Source: Bretschneidera sinensis (Eukaryota > Streptophyta > Magnoliopsida > Brassicales > Akaniaceae). Taken from it: a stretch of DNA of 64,000 nucleotides. Of the stretch, positions 11,399 to 22,888 are shown in pieces; position 1 is the stretch's first letter, and the number at the start of each line of letters is the position of its first letter. The stretch covers positions 74,584,817-74,648,816 of the forward strand of contig CM043701.1 in NCBI GenBank assembly GCA_023935145.1. Direction: 5' to 3'. A model generated the notes under the pieces. The model was given only the letters and a program-made list of their open reading frames with translations, was not told the origin of the DNA and did no database searches. Both the position numbers and the translations under genes were made by a program.

Positions 11399-12060
11399 AT
11401 GTCAATTGGATTACGTATTGAATTCAAGAAGTTCGAAGGGAAGAACTTCGGGTTATGGAAACTGAAGATGGAGGATCTACTCGTGGATAGAGATCTGTGG
11501 ATGGTGATAGTCGATGAGATACCAAAGAGTATGACGTCCACGATAGAGGCATCGCTAGTGGTGGTTTCGACTTCATCTTCAGCGACCATCACGAAGTGGG
11601 AGAAGCTCGATCGGAGATAGATCAATTATTATCTATTAGTATTGATGTGATAGATGACGATAAGGCTATTACACTGCTATGTTCACTGCCTGATTTGTGG
11701 AATAACTTGATAGTTGCGAATGGTAGTGGTACGACTGATCTGTCTTTTGAGAATGTTGTGGCAGCTCTTTTGTCTGAGGAGATGAGGCGGTATGGTACAA
11801 AAAACTCATCAAAGAAGGTATTATCTGTGAGAGGGTGAACCCATGATAAAGACTACAAGTGGTTTGGTGATAAACCTAAGTTCAGGGGAAGATAAAAAAG
11901 TAGGGATAAATCTGGGTTGAAGTGTTGGAAGTGTAGGAAGCTTGGGCATTTAAAGAAGGAGTACAGAAGTAAGAGTATGAACCCTGAAAAGCGAACAGGT
12001 GAGATATCAACTTCAAGTAACAGGAACTAGTATGATGACTTAAATATGGCATCTTCTTTG
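11399..12060 (+). pseudogene. COP1 gag, broken
   Basis: This is the copia-type Gag. The N-terminal segment FKKFEGKNFGLWKLKMEDLL is typical of the family. The frame then shifts near 11600 and resumes with ITLLCSLPDLWNNLIV, leaving the middle of the protein short. The zinc knuckle at about 11921-11970 reads CWKCRKLGHLKKEY, so the last zinc-binding Cys is replaced by Tyr. Stops follow at 11836 and downstream. It is not functional. Confidence 0.8.
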
Positions 12061-13756
12061 GCTCAATTAGATCAGAATGTTTGAATAATTGACATAGGAG
12101 CATCATTTCATATGACACCTCACAAGGACTGGTTTCGTGAGTATGAAACCTTTGATGGGGGAAACATTTTATTGGGAGATAACTCTTCAATGAAAATTAT
12201 TGGTTGTGAGAAGGTAAAGTTGAGGATGAATGATGGGACAATTAGAACATTTCCAGATATGATACATATTTCGGGTCTCAATAGAAACCTAATATCAGTC
12301 AGCAAGATGGCAGATAGGGGAGTAAATTTTAGTTGTGACAAAAATTCATGCAAGATGACTCATGGATCATTAGTAATTGCACGAGGTGTTCGGTATGGTA
12401 CATTGTACAAGCTACTGGGAAATACAGTACAAAGTAAGCGCAGTGGAGGTTTTATCTCTGAGAAAGCGACTGATGATATGGCGACGTCCTCTATGTTGTG
12501 GCATCAAAGGCTTAGGCATATCAGCGAAAAAGGGCTATCTAATTATCATCAAAGTAGATGGTGAAGGGAGTCCCAGATTGCTCCATGGGATTTAGTTTAT
12601 GTGAGCATTGTCTACATGGCAAGCAAAACCGTGTGAGTTTTAAGTCCGCTGGCATGAGGGCAAAGGGTATTCTGGATTTAATACATAGTGATGTGTTTGG
12701 GCTAGTTCCAGTCCAATCTTTTGGAAAATTAAGGTATTATGTCTCTTTCATTGATGATTTTTCAAGGTATGCATAGATTTATTTCAATAAGAGTAAAGTT
12801 GAAACATTTAATAAGTTTCGTGAGTTTAAAGCATTGGTAGAAAATCAAATGGAAATAAAGATAAAGGTACTAAGAATAGGTAATGGAGGGGAATTTTGCT
12901 CAGACAAATTTGAGCAATTCTATGTGGCAAATGACATTGCAAGACAAAAAACAACTCCATATACATCTCAACAGAATGGGGTGGCCGAGAGACTCAATCA
13001 GTCACTCATAGAGAAATCGAGGAGTATATTGATTTGTGCAGGCTTGGAGCCAGAGTTCTAGGCAGAGGCTTTAGCTATAGCATGTTATCTGAAGAACAGG
13101 TCACCTACATCAGCTTTACAGGATCAAACACCATTTGAGGCATTATTCGGGAAGAAGCCGAATTTGGCTCATGTTAGGGTGTTTGGGTGTGATGCTTATA
13201 TGTATGTGCCAAAAGAAAAGACGAACAAACTTGACAGCAAATCAGTGAAGTTCATCTTCATTAGTTATACGGATAGGGTCAAGGGGTACAAGTTATAGAA
13301 TCCAAAAAATAAGAGTACAGTTTACAGTAGAGATGTTGTGTTCAGAGAAACATAAAGGGATGTGGTGGCTGTCCAAGATGTACTAGAATAGCCAAAACAG
13401 GTTCAGATTGATCTTAGCCCAAGAGATAAAGAGTGGGAGACTACCCCACAGACTACACCAGATGCTTCAGATACTGATTCAGTTGGGTCTGAGCAAGATA
13501 TTCATGTTTCTGATGTAGAGGATGAGGATTCAGATGCTGGCTCGAAGGTAGAGACCACGCTTGTCATAAGGAGATCCACATGGGTAAGGAGACCACCCAT
13601 CAGGTATTCCCCTAGTGCTTGCAGTACATTATATGCTTTAAATATTACTAGTGATGATCCTAGCACAATGAAAGAGGCAAAGAACTCAGATTAGGCAAAT
13701 CTGTAAGAGGATGCTATGATAAGGAGATGCAGGCACTGGACAAGAATGAAACATGG
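12061..13756 (+). pseudogene. COP1 protease and integrase, broken
   Basis: The protease active site lies at about 12088-12100 and reads DIGAS where copia proteases have D-S/T-G. A stop codon sits four codons before it. The GAG-pre-integrase segment with LWHQRLRH and the CEHCLHGK finger follows (12500-12630). The integrase core contains IHSDVFG and FIDDFSRY (12680-12775) and GGEFCSDKF to QQNGVAERLN (12885-13000), so the D-D-E residues are visible. Stops at about 12774, 13059 and further on, plus a frame change near 12560, disable it. The hinge to RT is acidic and decayed. Element F2 begins at 13762. Confidence 0.85.
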
Positions 13757-13761
13757 AGCCT

Positions 13762-14024
13762 TGCAATCGAGATAAAAACAACTGAATCAAGTTAGGATTA
13801 GGGCAACAAACCTAGGGAGGATTTCCGGAACCTTATTATTTCTTTATTATATCCATCAATTATTTACACAATTTCTATAAAATCAACAATTCAGATTCTT
13901 TCAATTAATCTTTTATCGTTTGTGTTCAAGTTTACACCTTCTTCTGTAATTAACTTGTTTCCCTGTGGAATCGACACCCCAAAGCTGTACTACAAATAAC
14001 CACGTTATACTTTGGACGTAATCA
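13762..14024 (+). repeat. F2 left LTR remnant (3' end of LTR)
   Basis: It matches the last part of the F LTR (about 39989-40254), starting at gcaatcgagataaaaac and ending at ...gtaatca. The upstream 1 kb of LTR, including promoter and palindromes, is absent. Confidence 0.85.
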
Positions 14025-14029
14025 AATTT

Positions 14030-14047
14030 TAGCGCCGTTGCCGGGGA
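14030..14047 (+). other. F2 primer-binding site, tRNA-Asp, one mismatch
   Basis: TAGCGCCGTTGCCGGGGA matches the tRNA-Asp complement except at the second base. Confidence 0.85.
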
Positions 14048-14230
14048 AACGGGTTTAAGTACAAGGAAGCTTGTCAACTTTGAGTGTGACGGTAGAAGAA
14101 TTGTAAATATTTTTCTTTTAATCAGTTTGTAAATACGGTAATATTTTTCCTTTACCTCAGTTTTAATTTTCTGATTATATATTTATTCATTATTTTGTTT
14201 TATTTATTTCCCCTCTGATTCATTTGGTGT

Positions 14231-15655
14231 ATGCTTAGACCGAGAGATTTACGAAGTAGATTCATTAGAGGACCCGAACTAGAATTACCCTCTCCTTCCG
14301 AGTCTGATAGTGAAACCTCGCCTAGATCAACCAATAGTGGAAACCCAAGTGAGAATTTAGAGGATTCTGTTAACATGGTCGATAACCATAATGAGAATAT
14401 TGCTAGGACACTTCAGGATTACCTCCACCCTACATGCACAGCTACACCATCATGCATCATGTTTCCAGCCAATACTCGCCAATTAGATCTTAAACCGGGG
14501 ATGATTCAATTACTCCCTACATTTCATGGCTTGGATAATGAAAACTCATATGTGCACATTAGAGAGTTTGAGGAAGTAGTCATGACTTTTCATTGTCCAG
14601 ATGAAACCGATGACATTGTGAGGCTTAAGTTCTTTCCTTTCGCTTTGAAGGATAGAGGTAAGAGTTGGCTATACTCACTAAGACCATGATCTATTGGGTC
14701 GTGGACTGAGATGACTCGGGCTTTCTTTAACAAATACTTTCCCCAACATAAAACCAACACTTTGAAAAGGCAAATCTCCACCTTTGCACAAAAGGATAAT
14801 GAGACCTTATATCAGTCTTGGGAAAGATTTAAGGAGTTATTGAGTATGTGCCCTCACCATGGGTATAAGAGTTGGCGCTTGGTGAGCTATTTTTATGAGG
14901 GACTTACATATAGAGAGCGACAATTTGTAGAGATGATGTGTAATGGTGGGTTCTTGGAGAAAGATCTTGATGAGGCCATAGAGTACCTCAATGTGCTTGC
15001 TGAAAAAGCTCACACTTGGACTAGACCTAGTGCTACTGAAAGCACAAATAGGTCACAACCTATAGGGAACCCAAATGGTGATGGAATTTACCATCTTAGG
15101 GAAGAGGATAACCTTAAGGCTAAGGTCGAGATGCTCACTAGGGAACTAGAGGCATTAAAGACTAAAAGCTCAAAGCCAACACACGTGGTCAATCATGCAA
15201 AATCTTTTGAACCATGTTTTGTGTGTGGCGGGGTAGGCCATCTCGCCCAAGAGTGTCCCACATTTGCTGATATGAGAGGGATGTATAAGGAACAATGTAA
15301 TGCCTTAGGTATGTACACGAAGCCTTTTACACCATTCTTTAATACCTATAATTTGGGATGGCGCGATAACCCCACCTTCAGCTGGAAATCTGAAAATCAG
15401 TAACTTGCACAACCCCCTAGCTCATATTCTGCAACATATCATGCACCTGTGTCTTCTAGGAGTTCTTTAGAAGACACTTTACATGCTTTTATTGAGGCAC
15501 AGGGTAAGACTAATAAAAGACTTGAATCGTTAATTGTGCAGGTTGTTGAAGAACATAAGGAGATAAAGAGCCAAATGTCTAAGTTGATGAGCTACTTGAG
15601 TGTGACTGAGCGAAGTAAGTTTCCTGCTCAAGTTCATTCCACATCCCATAGTTAG
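14231..15655 (+). pseudogene. F2 gag, two in-frame stops
   Basis: This Athila-like Gag is readable in a single frame for about 474 codons. An acidic Ser-rich N-terminus is followed by LPTFHGLDNENSYVHIREF and the Gag core (FFNKYFPQHKTNTLKRQI, SWERFKELLSMCPHHGY). A coiled-coil-like segment precedes an intact CCHC knuckle (CFVCGGVGHLAQEC, about 15212-15256). Internal stops are TGA at 14687 and TAA at 15401, and there is no frameshift. The product resembles F gag more than G or A gag. The start ATG at 14231 lies 185 nt after the PBS and has no competing upstream ATG in frame. Confidence 0.88.
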
Positions 15656-15978
15656 CGCCTAGCGCAATAGAATTTGAATGAGATAATGCCATTAAGACAG
15701 TAAGTGGTAAGTCTTTACATATCCCAACAACGAAGAAATCAGAGGATGTGAACGAAAGCCACCAAGCATACACGATTGACTCATTCATGGAAAAGGTCCA
15801 GCATCTTAATCCATTGGAGTCCACCCCCACCCATGGCTTCACCAGAGCACATATCGAGCCAGAATTTGCTGATGTTACTGATGACATCCTTGAGGCCCCC
15901 CAAAAGCATAGAAGCACCAAATTTGGCAATGAAGTAGTGGCGGATGAATTCAACCTATATTTTTCAAGGAGGAAATAA
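15656..15978 (+). pseudogene. F2 post-protease remnant
   Basis: After gag the protease is missing. From 15748 a frame carries HLNPLESTPTHGFTRAHIEP and DVTDDILEA, the segment that follows protease in elements A and B. It ends in a tail (STKFGNEVVADEF) also present in F. A deletion therefore removed protease and everything else between gag and this tail. Confidence 0.7.
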
Positions 15979-16976
15979 GAGCGTCTGGCTGAAGACGTAA
16001 AACTTAGCGCTTATGGGAGGCAACCCACAACGTATCCTTTTATTTTTTTTATATTTCCTTTTTTTATTGCTTATTATTATTATCTTGTTGTTTTCCAGTT
16101 TTACTTTCGTATTTCTTTTTCAGGGACAAAAATACGAAGCAGTTCAAATGGTGGAGCACAATTTTCAGCTTCTGTGCACCTTTGGCTACAAGGGGAGTTT
16201 CCTTTACTCTTTCTTTTACATTGAGGTCAATGCAATTTTTAAGTTGGGGGTGGAGGAAACGCATCTCTTTGTTTCTATATTCTTTATTTCCATACATTTT
16301 TTTCTTTTTCCATTGAACTGCTTGGTGTCATTTTCCCTATCTTTTTGTTTTAAGTATGCTTTGTGGTTGCCTTGGAGTTAATTCACATGTCAATGATATA
16401 AACTTAATTGAGATAGCAGATAGCATTTAGAAGGAGTTAAATCTTGCTTCGGTTTGAAATTAATTTAAGTATCAATCTTCATTTGGTTTGAGACTCTAGC
16501 TTGTGGTAAGATTGTATGATTAGTCTTAAACATTTAGAAAAGTTTTATGTGTGATTATTTTGTGAATACTTTTGCGGTCTTGACAAGCTCTAGAACTTAC
16601 TTGATAATCACTTGAGGCGAATTCCTAGAATGCACATTACTTAAGATATGATAGAGGCCATTTTTGGATCGTCTGAGCCTTTTAAACCTACCATTGCTAT
16701 ATTTATCACTAGTCATCTATTTGAGCCTTTTTCTTGAAAAGAAAAATTGAGCCTTGTTTCTTTCGATAAACCATTTACTCACCTTTATGAGCCTAAAAAT
16801 ATTTTATCCTTACCTTTCTTTTAAAAGAACTTAGTTATACACATGTTGTGAGAAGCACTTAAAAGGAGTAAGGGTGGAAATATGAAAAAAAAAATATTAC
16901 TACCATAACCCAGGTACATTAAAGAAGATAAGTTGGGGGTTGTGGAAAAAAAAAGAAAAAAAATGAAAAAGGAGGT
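15979..16976 (+). other. F2 3' non-coding region
   Basis: It contains the 45-nt two-hairpin motif (15983-16027), the hairpin TTACATTGaggtCAATGCAA (16216-16235) followed by TTTTTAAGTTGGGGGTGGAGG, and a G-tract near 16930. The sequence is nearly collinear with F 43070-44060. A frame conserved between the two (16130-16350) is not treated as a gene. Confidence 0.7.
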
Positions 16977-17299
16977 TGATTGATCTGTACGGGCAATTCT
17001 CGCAATTTAGTGAAACTCCTTTCCAATGCGGGCAGCAGCTATTGCTCTTTTAAGCCCTCCATCTTGTCCTTTCGGAAGTATTCCTTCACTCCAGTATGCC
17101 TCAAGTCTTTGTGCTTCAAGCAATGATAACTTTTCCTCCTCTTTTGAGCTTAAAGTACCTGAAAATGCACCGAAGTAGATCAATGATCCAAGAATGATAC
17201 TTTAGAGTTGTTAACCTATAAAAGTGCAATTAAAACCTAGATCAACCCTAAAATGCTAACAATTAAGTACTTTTAAGATGAATTTTATGACTCTCATCA
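16977..17299 (-). repeat. F-family LTR start in inverted orientation
   Basis: The reverse complement begins TGATGAGAGTCATAAAA and follows the F 3' LTR (44729-45050) for about 320 bp, ending in the segment around ctgtacgggc. It lies head-to-head with the plus-oriented remainder of F2. Confidence 0.85.
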
Positions 17300-17304
17300 A
17301 GCCT

Positions 17305-18018
17305 TGTGAAATTTCCTAAAGATAGGAAGCCAATTGGGTGCAAATGGATTTTCAAGAAGAAAACAAATGCAGATGGAATGGTAGAAAAGTACAAGGCACG
17401 TCTGGTTGCAAAAGGGTACTCGCAAATAGAGGGAATTGACTATGGTGAGATATTTTCCCCAGTAGCAAAGTTGACATCTATCATATGTGTCTTATCCATG
17501 GCAGCTGCTTATGATCTAGAGGTTGAGCAACTAGATGTGAAGACAACTTTCCTTCATAGGGACTTAGAGGAGGAAATTTACATGAAACAGCCCGAAGGCT
17601 TTGTGAGCAAAGATAAGGAAGAGCTGGTTTGTAAATTGAATAATACTTTGTACAGACAAAAGCAGTCACCATGGATGTGGTACCAAAAGTTTGATACATA
17701 TGCCATATAGCTCAGGTTCACTCGCAGCTATGCTGATCACTGTGTCTACGTGAAAAGGTTAGGGGTTTATTTTTTCATTTTAACTTTGTATGTGGATGAT
17801 ATGCGGTTGATTGGAAATAACAAGAAGATGATTAGCACTCTGAAAGTATTGTTGGCAAGGCAATTTGACATGAAAGACCTAGGGCCAACAAACTTTATCT
17901 TGGGTAAGCAGATAAAGAGAAATCGTGAAAATCAAAAACTGTGGCTAAGTCAGAAGAAGTATATTGAAGAAGTGTTGAATAGATTCAACATATCTGACAG
18001 CAAGCCGGTAGAGACTCC
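17305..18018 (+). pseudogene. COP1 reverse transcriptase, 5' portion
   Basis: This is copia RT (RVT_2). Visible are KPIGCKWIFKKK, YKARLVAKGYSQ, EIFSPVAKLTSI, LDVKTTFLH, and after a stop at 17708 the catalytic LYVDDM near 17787-17803. GPTNFILGKQI and SQKKYIEEVLNRF follow. The usual Ala in the QLDVK-x-AFL region is Thr here. The frame breaks at 18018, where element G inserted, and resumes at 25729 with the expected next residues, so the insertion is precise. Confidence 0.9.
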
Positions 18019-19758
18019 TAATAACTCTATGATAAGAGCCATAAAATGCATTATAATCGTATTTATTTGTTAGCACTTTAGGGTTGATTTAGGTCTTAAT
18101 TGCATTTTTATTCATTAACAACTCTAAAGTGGTATTTTTGGAGCATTAACTTATTTCGGTGCATTTTTCAGGTATCTTGATTTAAAAGAGATGGAAGAGC
18201 TATCATCATTTTAAACACGAAACTCCATTGAACATTCAAACAAAAGAATGGTCGTGGAAGAGCCAAGATGAAGAGAAACTAAGAAAGGAGTTTTCACTAA
18301 GTTGCTGGAGTTGCCATACGAATCAACCATCTTTACAAATTAAACTGTATTGATGTAGGAAGAACCAGGAAGTGTGCCATATATGCTCAAAAATATCTGG
18401 AAGTCTACTTTCTGGAGGATTTTACGGTTCATTAAAATCATTTTTCTAGAGAAATTTATGGCGATTTTAGCGGACAGAGGTCATACCTCTTGGTTCAGCA
18501 TCATCCGCACCTCACAGCACCAAAATGCACAGAGAGGACAGAAACTCAAGGCCGCAGTGCCAGGATGTTGGCGCTGCAGCGCTGGTAGCTGACACAAAGA
18601 AGGATTTGGACAGAAAGTTGGCGCTGCAGTGCCAGAAAGTTGGAGCTGCAGCGCCAGAATTAGGGTCTTTATGTCTTGGCGCTGCAGCGCTAGGAAGTTG
18701 GCGCTGCAGCGCCAGCCCGCGAATTTTGAATGTTATAAATTGAAACCCTAGCTGAACAAGAAGGGAATCTGGAAAAGGGACGGCCATAGAAGAAGAAAAC
18801 AGAATTTGGAGAAGAGGAGAAGCCCAAGGAGAGTTGGAGACACTCCGGGAGGCTACGCATTAAGCTTTTAAATCATTCTTCTCCGGTTTTGTATTATTCT
18901 TATCTATCTATGTTGATGTTTTATAATATGAACATGGGTTGTTTGAACATGATTATGGAGTAGATATTTTTGTGTTAAGGATAGATGGATCCTAAACCTT
19001 TATCTTGAGTTGTTGTTTGGACAAGTGGAATTTAATGTGTTTTTCAAAGAGTGTGTTTTATTGTTCTTAATGTTTTTTTATTATTTTGATTCCTTCTTTG
19101 GGCATGGGGATGTGTCGAATAGAGAAGCCATGCTCTTATGAATGGTTGAACTAATAAATATGATATTGGATGTTTATGTATGCAAAGGCCAGGGTAAAAC
19201 ATGCTATGAATGGAATAGGAGTAACCGAATAGAGATTCTAGGAAGTTCATGTGGTCCATTTAAATCGTAACCGAATAGGGAGATTTAACTGAAAGGAATC
19301 CAAAAACACTTAATGCTTCTCAATTTGAGTTAATCTAGAATAGACCTAAAGTACGGATATTCGAAGTTAATGATTCTTGAGATTGTGGTTAGACCCGGAA
19401 TATGGATAACCAATTTATTGGGGATTCTACCATCTTGGAAAACATATTAAACGAAACTTTTCCATTCAAAACTCTTGTCAATTATGGTTTAGGTGAAGTC
19501 GAGTCATTAGCACGTTAGTTCATAAGAGTTTTCATTTCAAAATTTGCTAATCTTCCATTATTTACTATTGCGTTATGTTTTTCCTTAGTTAATTGTTAGT
19601 AAATCTTTCCCCTACAATTATTCGTTTGCTCAAATAATAGTAAAAGTTAAGTCATAATTTTTGTAGTATTTGATCAGTCCTCGTTGGGAACGATATTCAC
19701 TCATCATTTTATTACTTGAACGATTAGTGCACTTGCTAGTGTCAATTTCATCGCATCA
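18019..19758 (+). repeat. Element G 5' LTR (1740 bp)
   Basis: It runs from TAATAACTC (TG to TA change at the tip) to ...CATCGCATCA. The segment 18297-18784 is absent from the 3' LTR. It contains an F-LTR-like stretch (18297-18490) and an array of five GGCGCTGCAGCGCC-type motifs at 18568-18714, one of them a perfect 14-bp palindrome (18700-18713). A TATA box (GTTATAAATT) follows at about 18732. E LTRs also have this array, so the 5' LTR shows the ancestral arrangement. Confidence 0.9.
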
Positions 19759-19764
19759 AGTTTT

Positions 19765-19782
19765 TGGTGCCGTAGTCGGGGA
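19765..19782 (+). other. Element G primer-binding site
   Basis: TGGTGCCGTAGTCGGGGA has three mismatches to the tRNA-Asp complement. Element E has TGGCACCGTTGCTGGGGA at the equivalent place, so the ancestral primer was probably tRNA-Asp. Confidence 0.75.
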
Positions 19783-19886
19783 CTGAAATAAAATATTACT
19801 TTTATGGTGATTCAACTTGTTAATTTGAGAGTTTTTTTTTTAATTTGGTTTTTAAGTCTATTTTTCAGGGATTTCGATTCTAGTGC

Positions 19887-22220
19887 ATGACACGTACTAG
19901 TGGGAGAATACTTGCAGAACCTAATCCAGAGATTGATCGCACATTTCACTCTTTGAGAAGAGTAGCACCAGTAACAATTAATACAATGGCAGAAGGAAAC
20001 AATGCAGAGATGCAACGTGCACCGTGGGATTATACCATGCCAAAGATGGATGGTGTTGAATCTAGCATTCGGCGACCACCTATACAGGCGAACAATTTTG
20101 AAATTAAGCCCGCCATCATCCAGATGATTCAGCATTCAGTATAATTTGGGGGCTTATCGCAAGAAGATCCGAATGTTCACTTGGCGAATTTCCTGGAAAT
20201 TTGCGACACATTTAAGCATAACAGAGTATCGGAGGATGCAATTTGTTTAAGGCTTTTCCCTTTTTCATTGAGGGATAAAGCAAAAAGCTGGTTGACTTCT
20301 TTGCCTGCCGGATCCATAACAACATGGGCAGAATTGGCACATAAGTTTTTAGGGAAGTACTTCCCTCCTACAAAAACTGCAAAGTTATGTAATGAAATTA
20401 CTATGTTTTTGCAGGTTGATCGAGAGTCACTCTATGAGGCATGGGAGCGCTTTAAAGACCTGTTGAGAAGATGTCCTCATCACGAGTTGCCCACCTGGAT
20501 GCAGGTACAAACTTTTTATAATGGTTTAACTAATACAACCCGAAACATGATTGATGCAGCTGCAGGAGGCACTATCATGAGAAAAACTCCAGAAGAAGCC
20601 ATCGAATTACTAGAAGAAATGGCTACCAACTCTTATCAATGGCCAATTGAAAGGTTACCTATCAACAGAGCCCCAGGATTGCACAATGTAGATACTGTTA
20701 CAGCTCTAGCAGCACAACTGGAGACTCTCAACAAGAAGATTGATGGATTTAATCCCAACTCACATTCAATATGTGAATTGTGTGGTGGTAGTGGCCATCA
20801 AAGCAGTAGCTGTCAAGCAGGTAATCAGTTTGCATATAATTCATCTACTGAACAAGCTAATTTTGTTTCAAATTTTCACAGGCAAAACAATCCATACAGC
20901 AACACATATAATTCGGGATGGAAGAATCATCCGAACTTCTCGTGGAATCAAAACAATGCGAAGCAACATCATCCTGAATATCCTCCTCAAGAAAAAAAGC
21001 CCAACTTGGAGGATATGATGGCCAAATTTTTAAGTACAGCAGAAAAAATATTCCAAAATCAAGAAGCGTCCATAAAAAATCTGGAAGTTCAAGTCGGTCA
21101 ACTAGCCAACATAATTTTTGGACGTGCACAAGGTTCCCTCCCGAGCAACACGGAAAAGAATCCTAAGGAGGATGTCAAGGCCATAACACTAAGGAGCGGC
21201 ACACAATTAGAAGAGCCACAACCTAAGGAACTTACTCAGCAAGTTGGCGAGAAAGAAGAGACTGAGCAAGAGGAAAAACGAGTTTCAGCAAAGAAGTCTA
21301 CTAGTAAAGGTTTGATTGATTCTAACTCTGAAACTAAATATATGCCACCTCTTCCTTATCCTCAGAAATTCCAAAAAGAAAAATTAGACAAACAATTCTA
21401 AATTTTTTTAGAGATTTTTAAGAAGTTGCATATTAACATACCATTTGCAGAGGCATTAGCACAGATGCCTAGCTACACTAAATTTTTGAAGGAAATTTTG
21501 TCTAATAAACGGAAGCTAAAGGAACATGGAACGGTAATGTTGACTGAAGAGTGTAGCGCTATACTGCAAAACAAGCTACCTCCAAAATTGAAAGATCCAG
21601 GGAGTTTTACTATACTTTGCACTTTGGGAAATTCATTTTTTGATAAAGCTTTATGTGACCTTGGTGCCAGTATTAATCTTATGCCTCTTTCAACTTTCAG
21701 GAAACTTGGACTAGAAGAAATCAAAACAACAGCAGTGTCATTGCAATTAGCTGATCGATCTATTAAGATACCACGGGGAATTATAGAAGATGTACTGGTA
21801 AAGGTTGATAAATTTATATTCCCTGTAGACTTCATTGTTCTCGACATGGAAGAGGATCGTGAGGTACCTCTTATACTTGGACGTCCATTCCTTGCTACAG
21901 GGAGAGCCCTAATTGATGTACAACAAGGGAAATTGACTTTAAGAGTCAATGATGAGCAAGTAGTTTTTGATATGTATAAAATTATGAAATACCTCTCTGG
22001 GTTTTCTACTTCTTCTTGTTTTCAAGTGGATATTGCTGATAACCTTATTGAGGAGTTTCAGGAGAAAACATTAAATGAAGATACTTTGGAGAGATACATC
22101 ATGGACTCAAAAACTAATACCATTGAAAAACTCGTCATCGAAAAAGAAGCAAGGAACTTGAAGTCTGAAATGGGAAGAGAAGAGCCAGAGGAACAAATAA
22201 GTGTCTGGCTGAAGACGTAA
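19887..22220 (+). pseudogene. Element G gag-protease polyprotein, two in-frame stops
   Basis: One frame of 778 codons runs through gag and protease, broken only by TAA at 20142 and TAA at 21399. The Gag core contains SFSLRDKAKSWLTSLPAGS-like and KYFPPTKTAKL motifs and YEAWERFKDLLRRCPHHELP. A CCHC knuckle reads CELCGGSGHQSSSC (about 20772-20815). A basic/acidic linker follows. The protease has CDLGASINLMPLS as active site (about 21655-21690), LADRSIKIPRGIIEDVL and PLILGRPFLATG. The frame ends within the conserved 45-nt motif, whose GACGTAA supplies the stop. Compared with E, the short RT and integrase remnants are also gone. Confidence 0.9.
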
Positions 22221-22247
22221 AACTTAGCGCTTTTGGGAGGCAACCCA
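22203..22247 (+). other. 45-nt conserved two-hairpin motif (copy in G)
   Basis: GTCTGGCTGAAGAC at the start and TGGGAGGCAACCCA at the end give the same two short stems as in A, B, D and F2. It overlaps the 3' end of the gag-protease frame. Confidence 0.8.
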
Positions 22248-22841
22248 ACTTTTTATCTTACTTTCCTTGTTTTCTTTATTTTATTCCTTTTTCTTTTATT
22301 TAGATTATTTTTAGTTTTTTTCTTTTTTTTCTATCCTTTTTCGAAGTGCATTTGATTTTCTTTCCAATTTTTTGGCAGAAGCTGACTTTCGTGTTATTTT
22401 TCTATTTGTGTTTTCTGAGTGCTTTCTGTTGTTTGATTTTGATTTTGCCAATGATGAGAAATAGATTGACTTGATTATAGCCATTGAAAATTTGAAAAAT
22501 ATTGCGTTTGTCTATGTGCTTGAATTTGTTGTTTGGATTTATTTTGCATCGAACTCTTTGAACACAATGAGCACTTACACCTTAGCACTTTGTTATCTTG
22601 CTGTTTCAGAGAGCGTTTATGTGAGCAGTGTAGTCTTGTGATCTCTTGGACTCTAGAACTTGTTTGAAGACCACTCGAGGCAAAATCTTAAGTAGTACAG
22701 TACCAAAGAAAGGATCCAGGCCATGTTTGGAAAGTTTGAGCCATTTTAGCCAACCCTTGATATGTGACTATCCTTAGTGTTCCCCTTTTGAGCTTGGATA
22801 CATATTGTTTTGTCACCCAATCATATATCCTATTTCCCTTT

Positions 22842-22888
<47 letters not shown>

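Larger units (their letters stand above)
13762..17299 (+). mobile_element. F2: rearranged Athila-like insertion with TSD AGCCT
   Basis: The insert is bounded by direct repeats AGCCT (13757-13761 and 17300-17304), and the COP1 frame resumes cleanly after the second copy. Inside are: the last 263 bp of an F-family LTR in plus orientation, PBS, gag, a protease-less pol remnant, a 3' non-coding region, and then the first 323 bp of the same LTR family in minus orientation. The element has no complete LTR and its two ends are not the two ends of one LTR element. See the separate finding. Confidence 0.85.
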
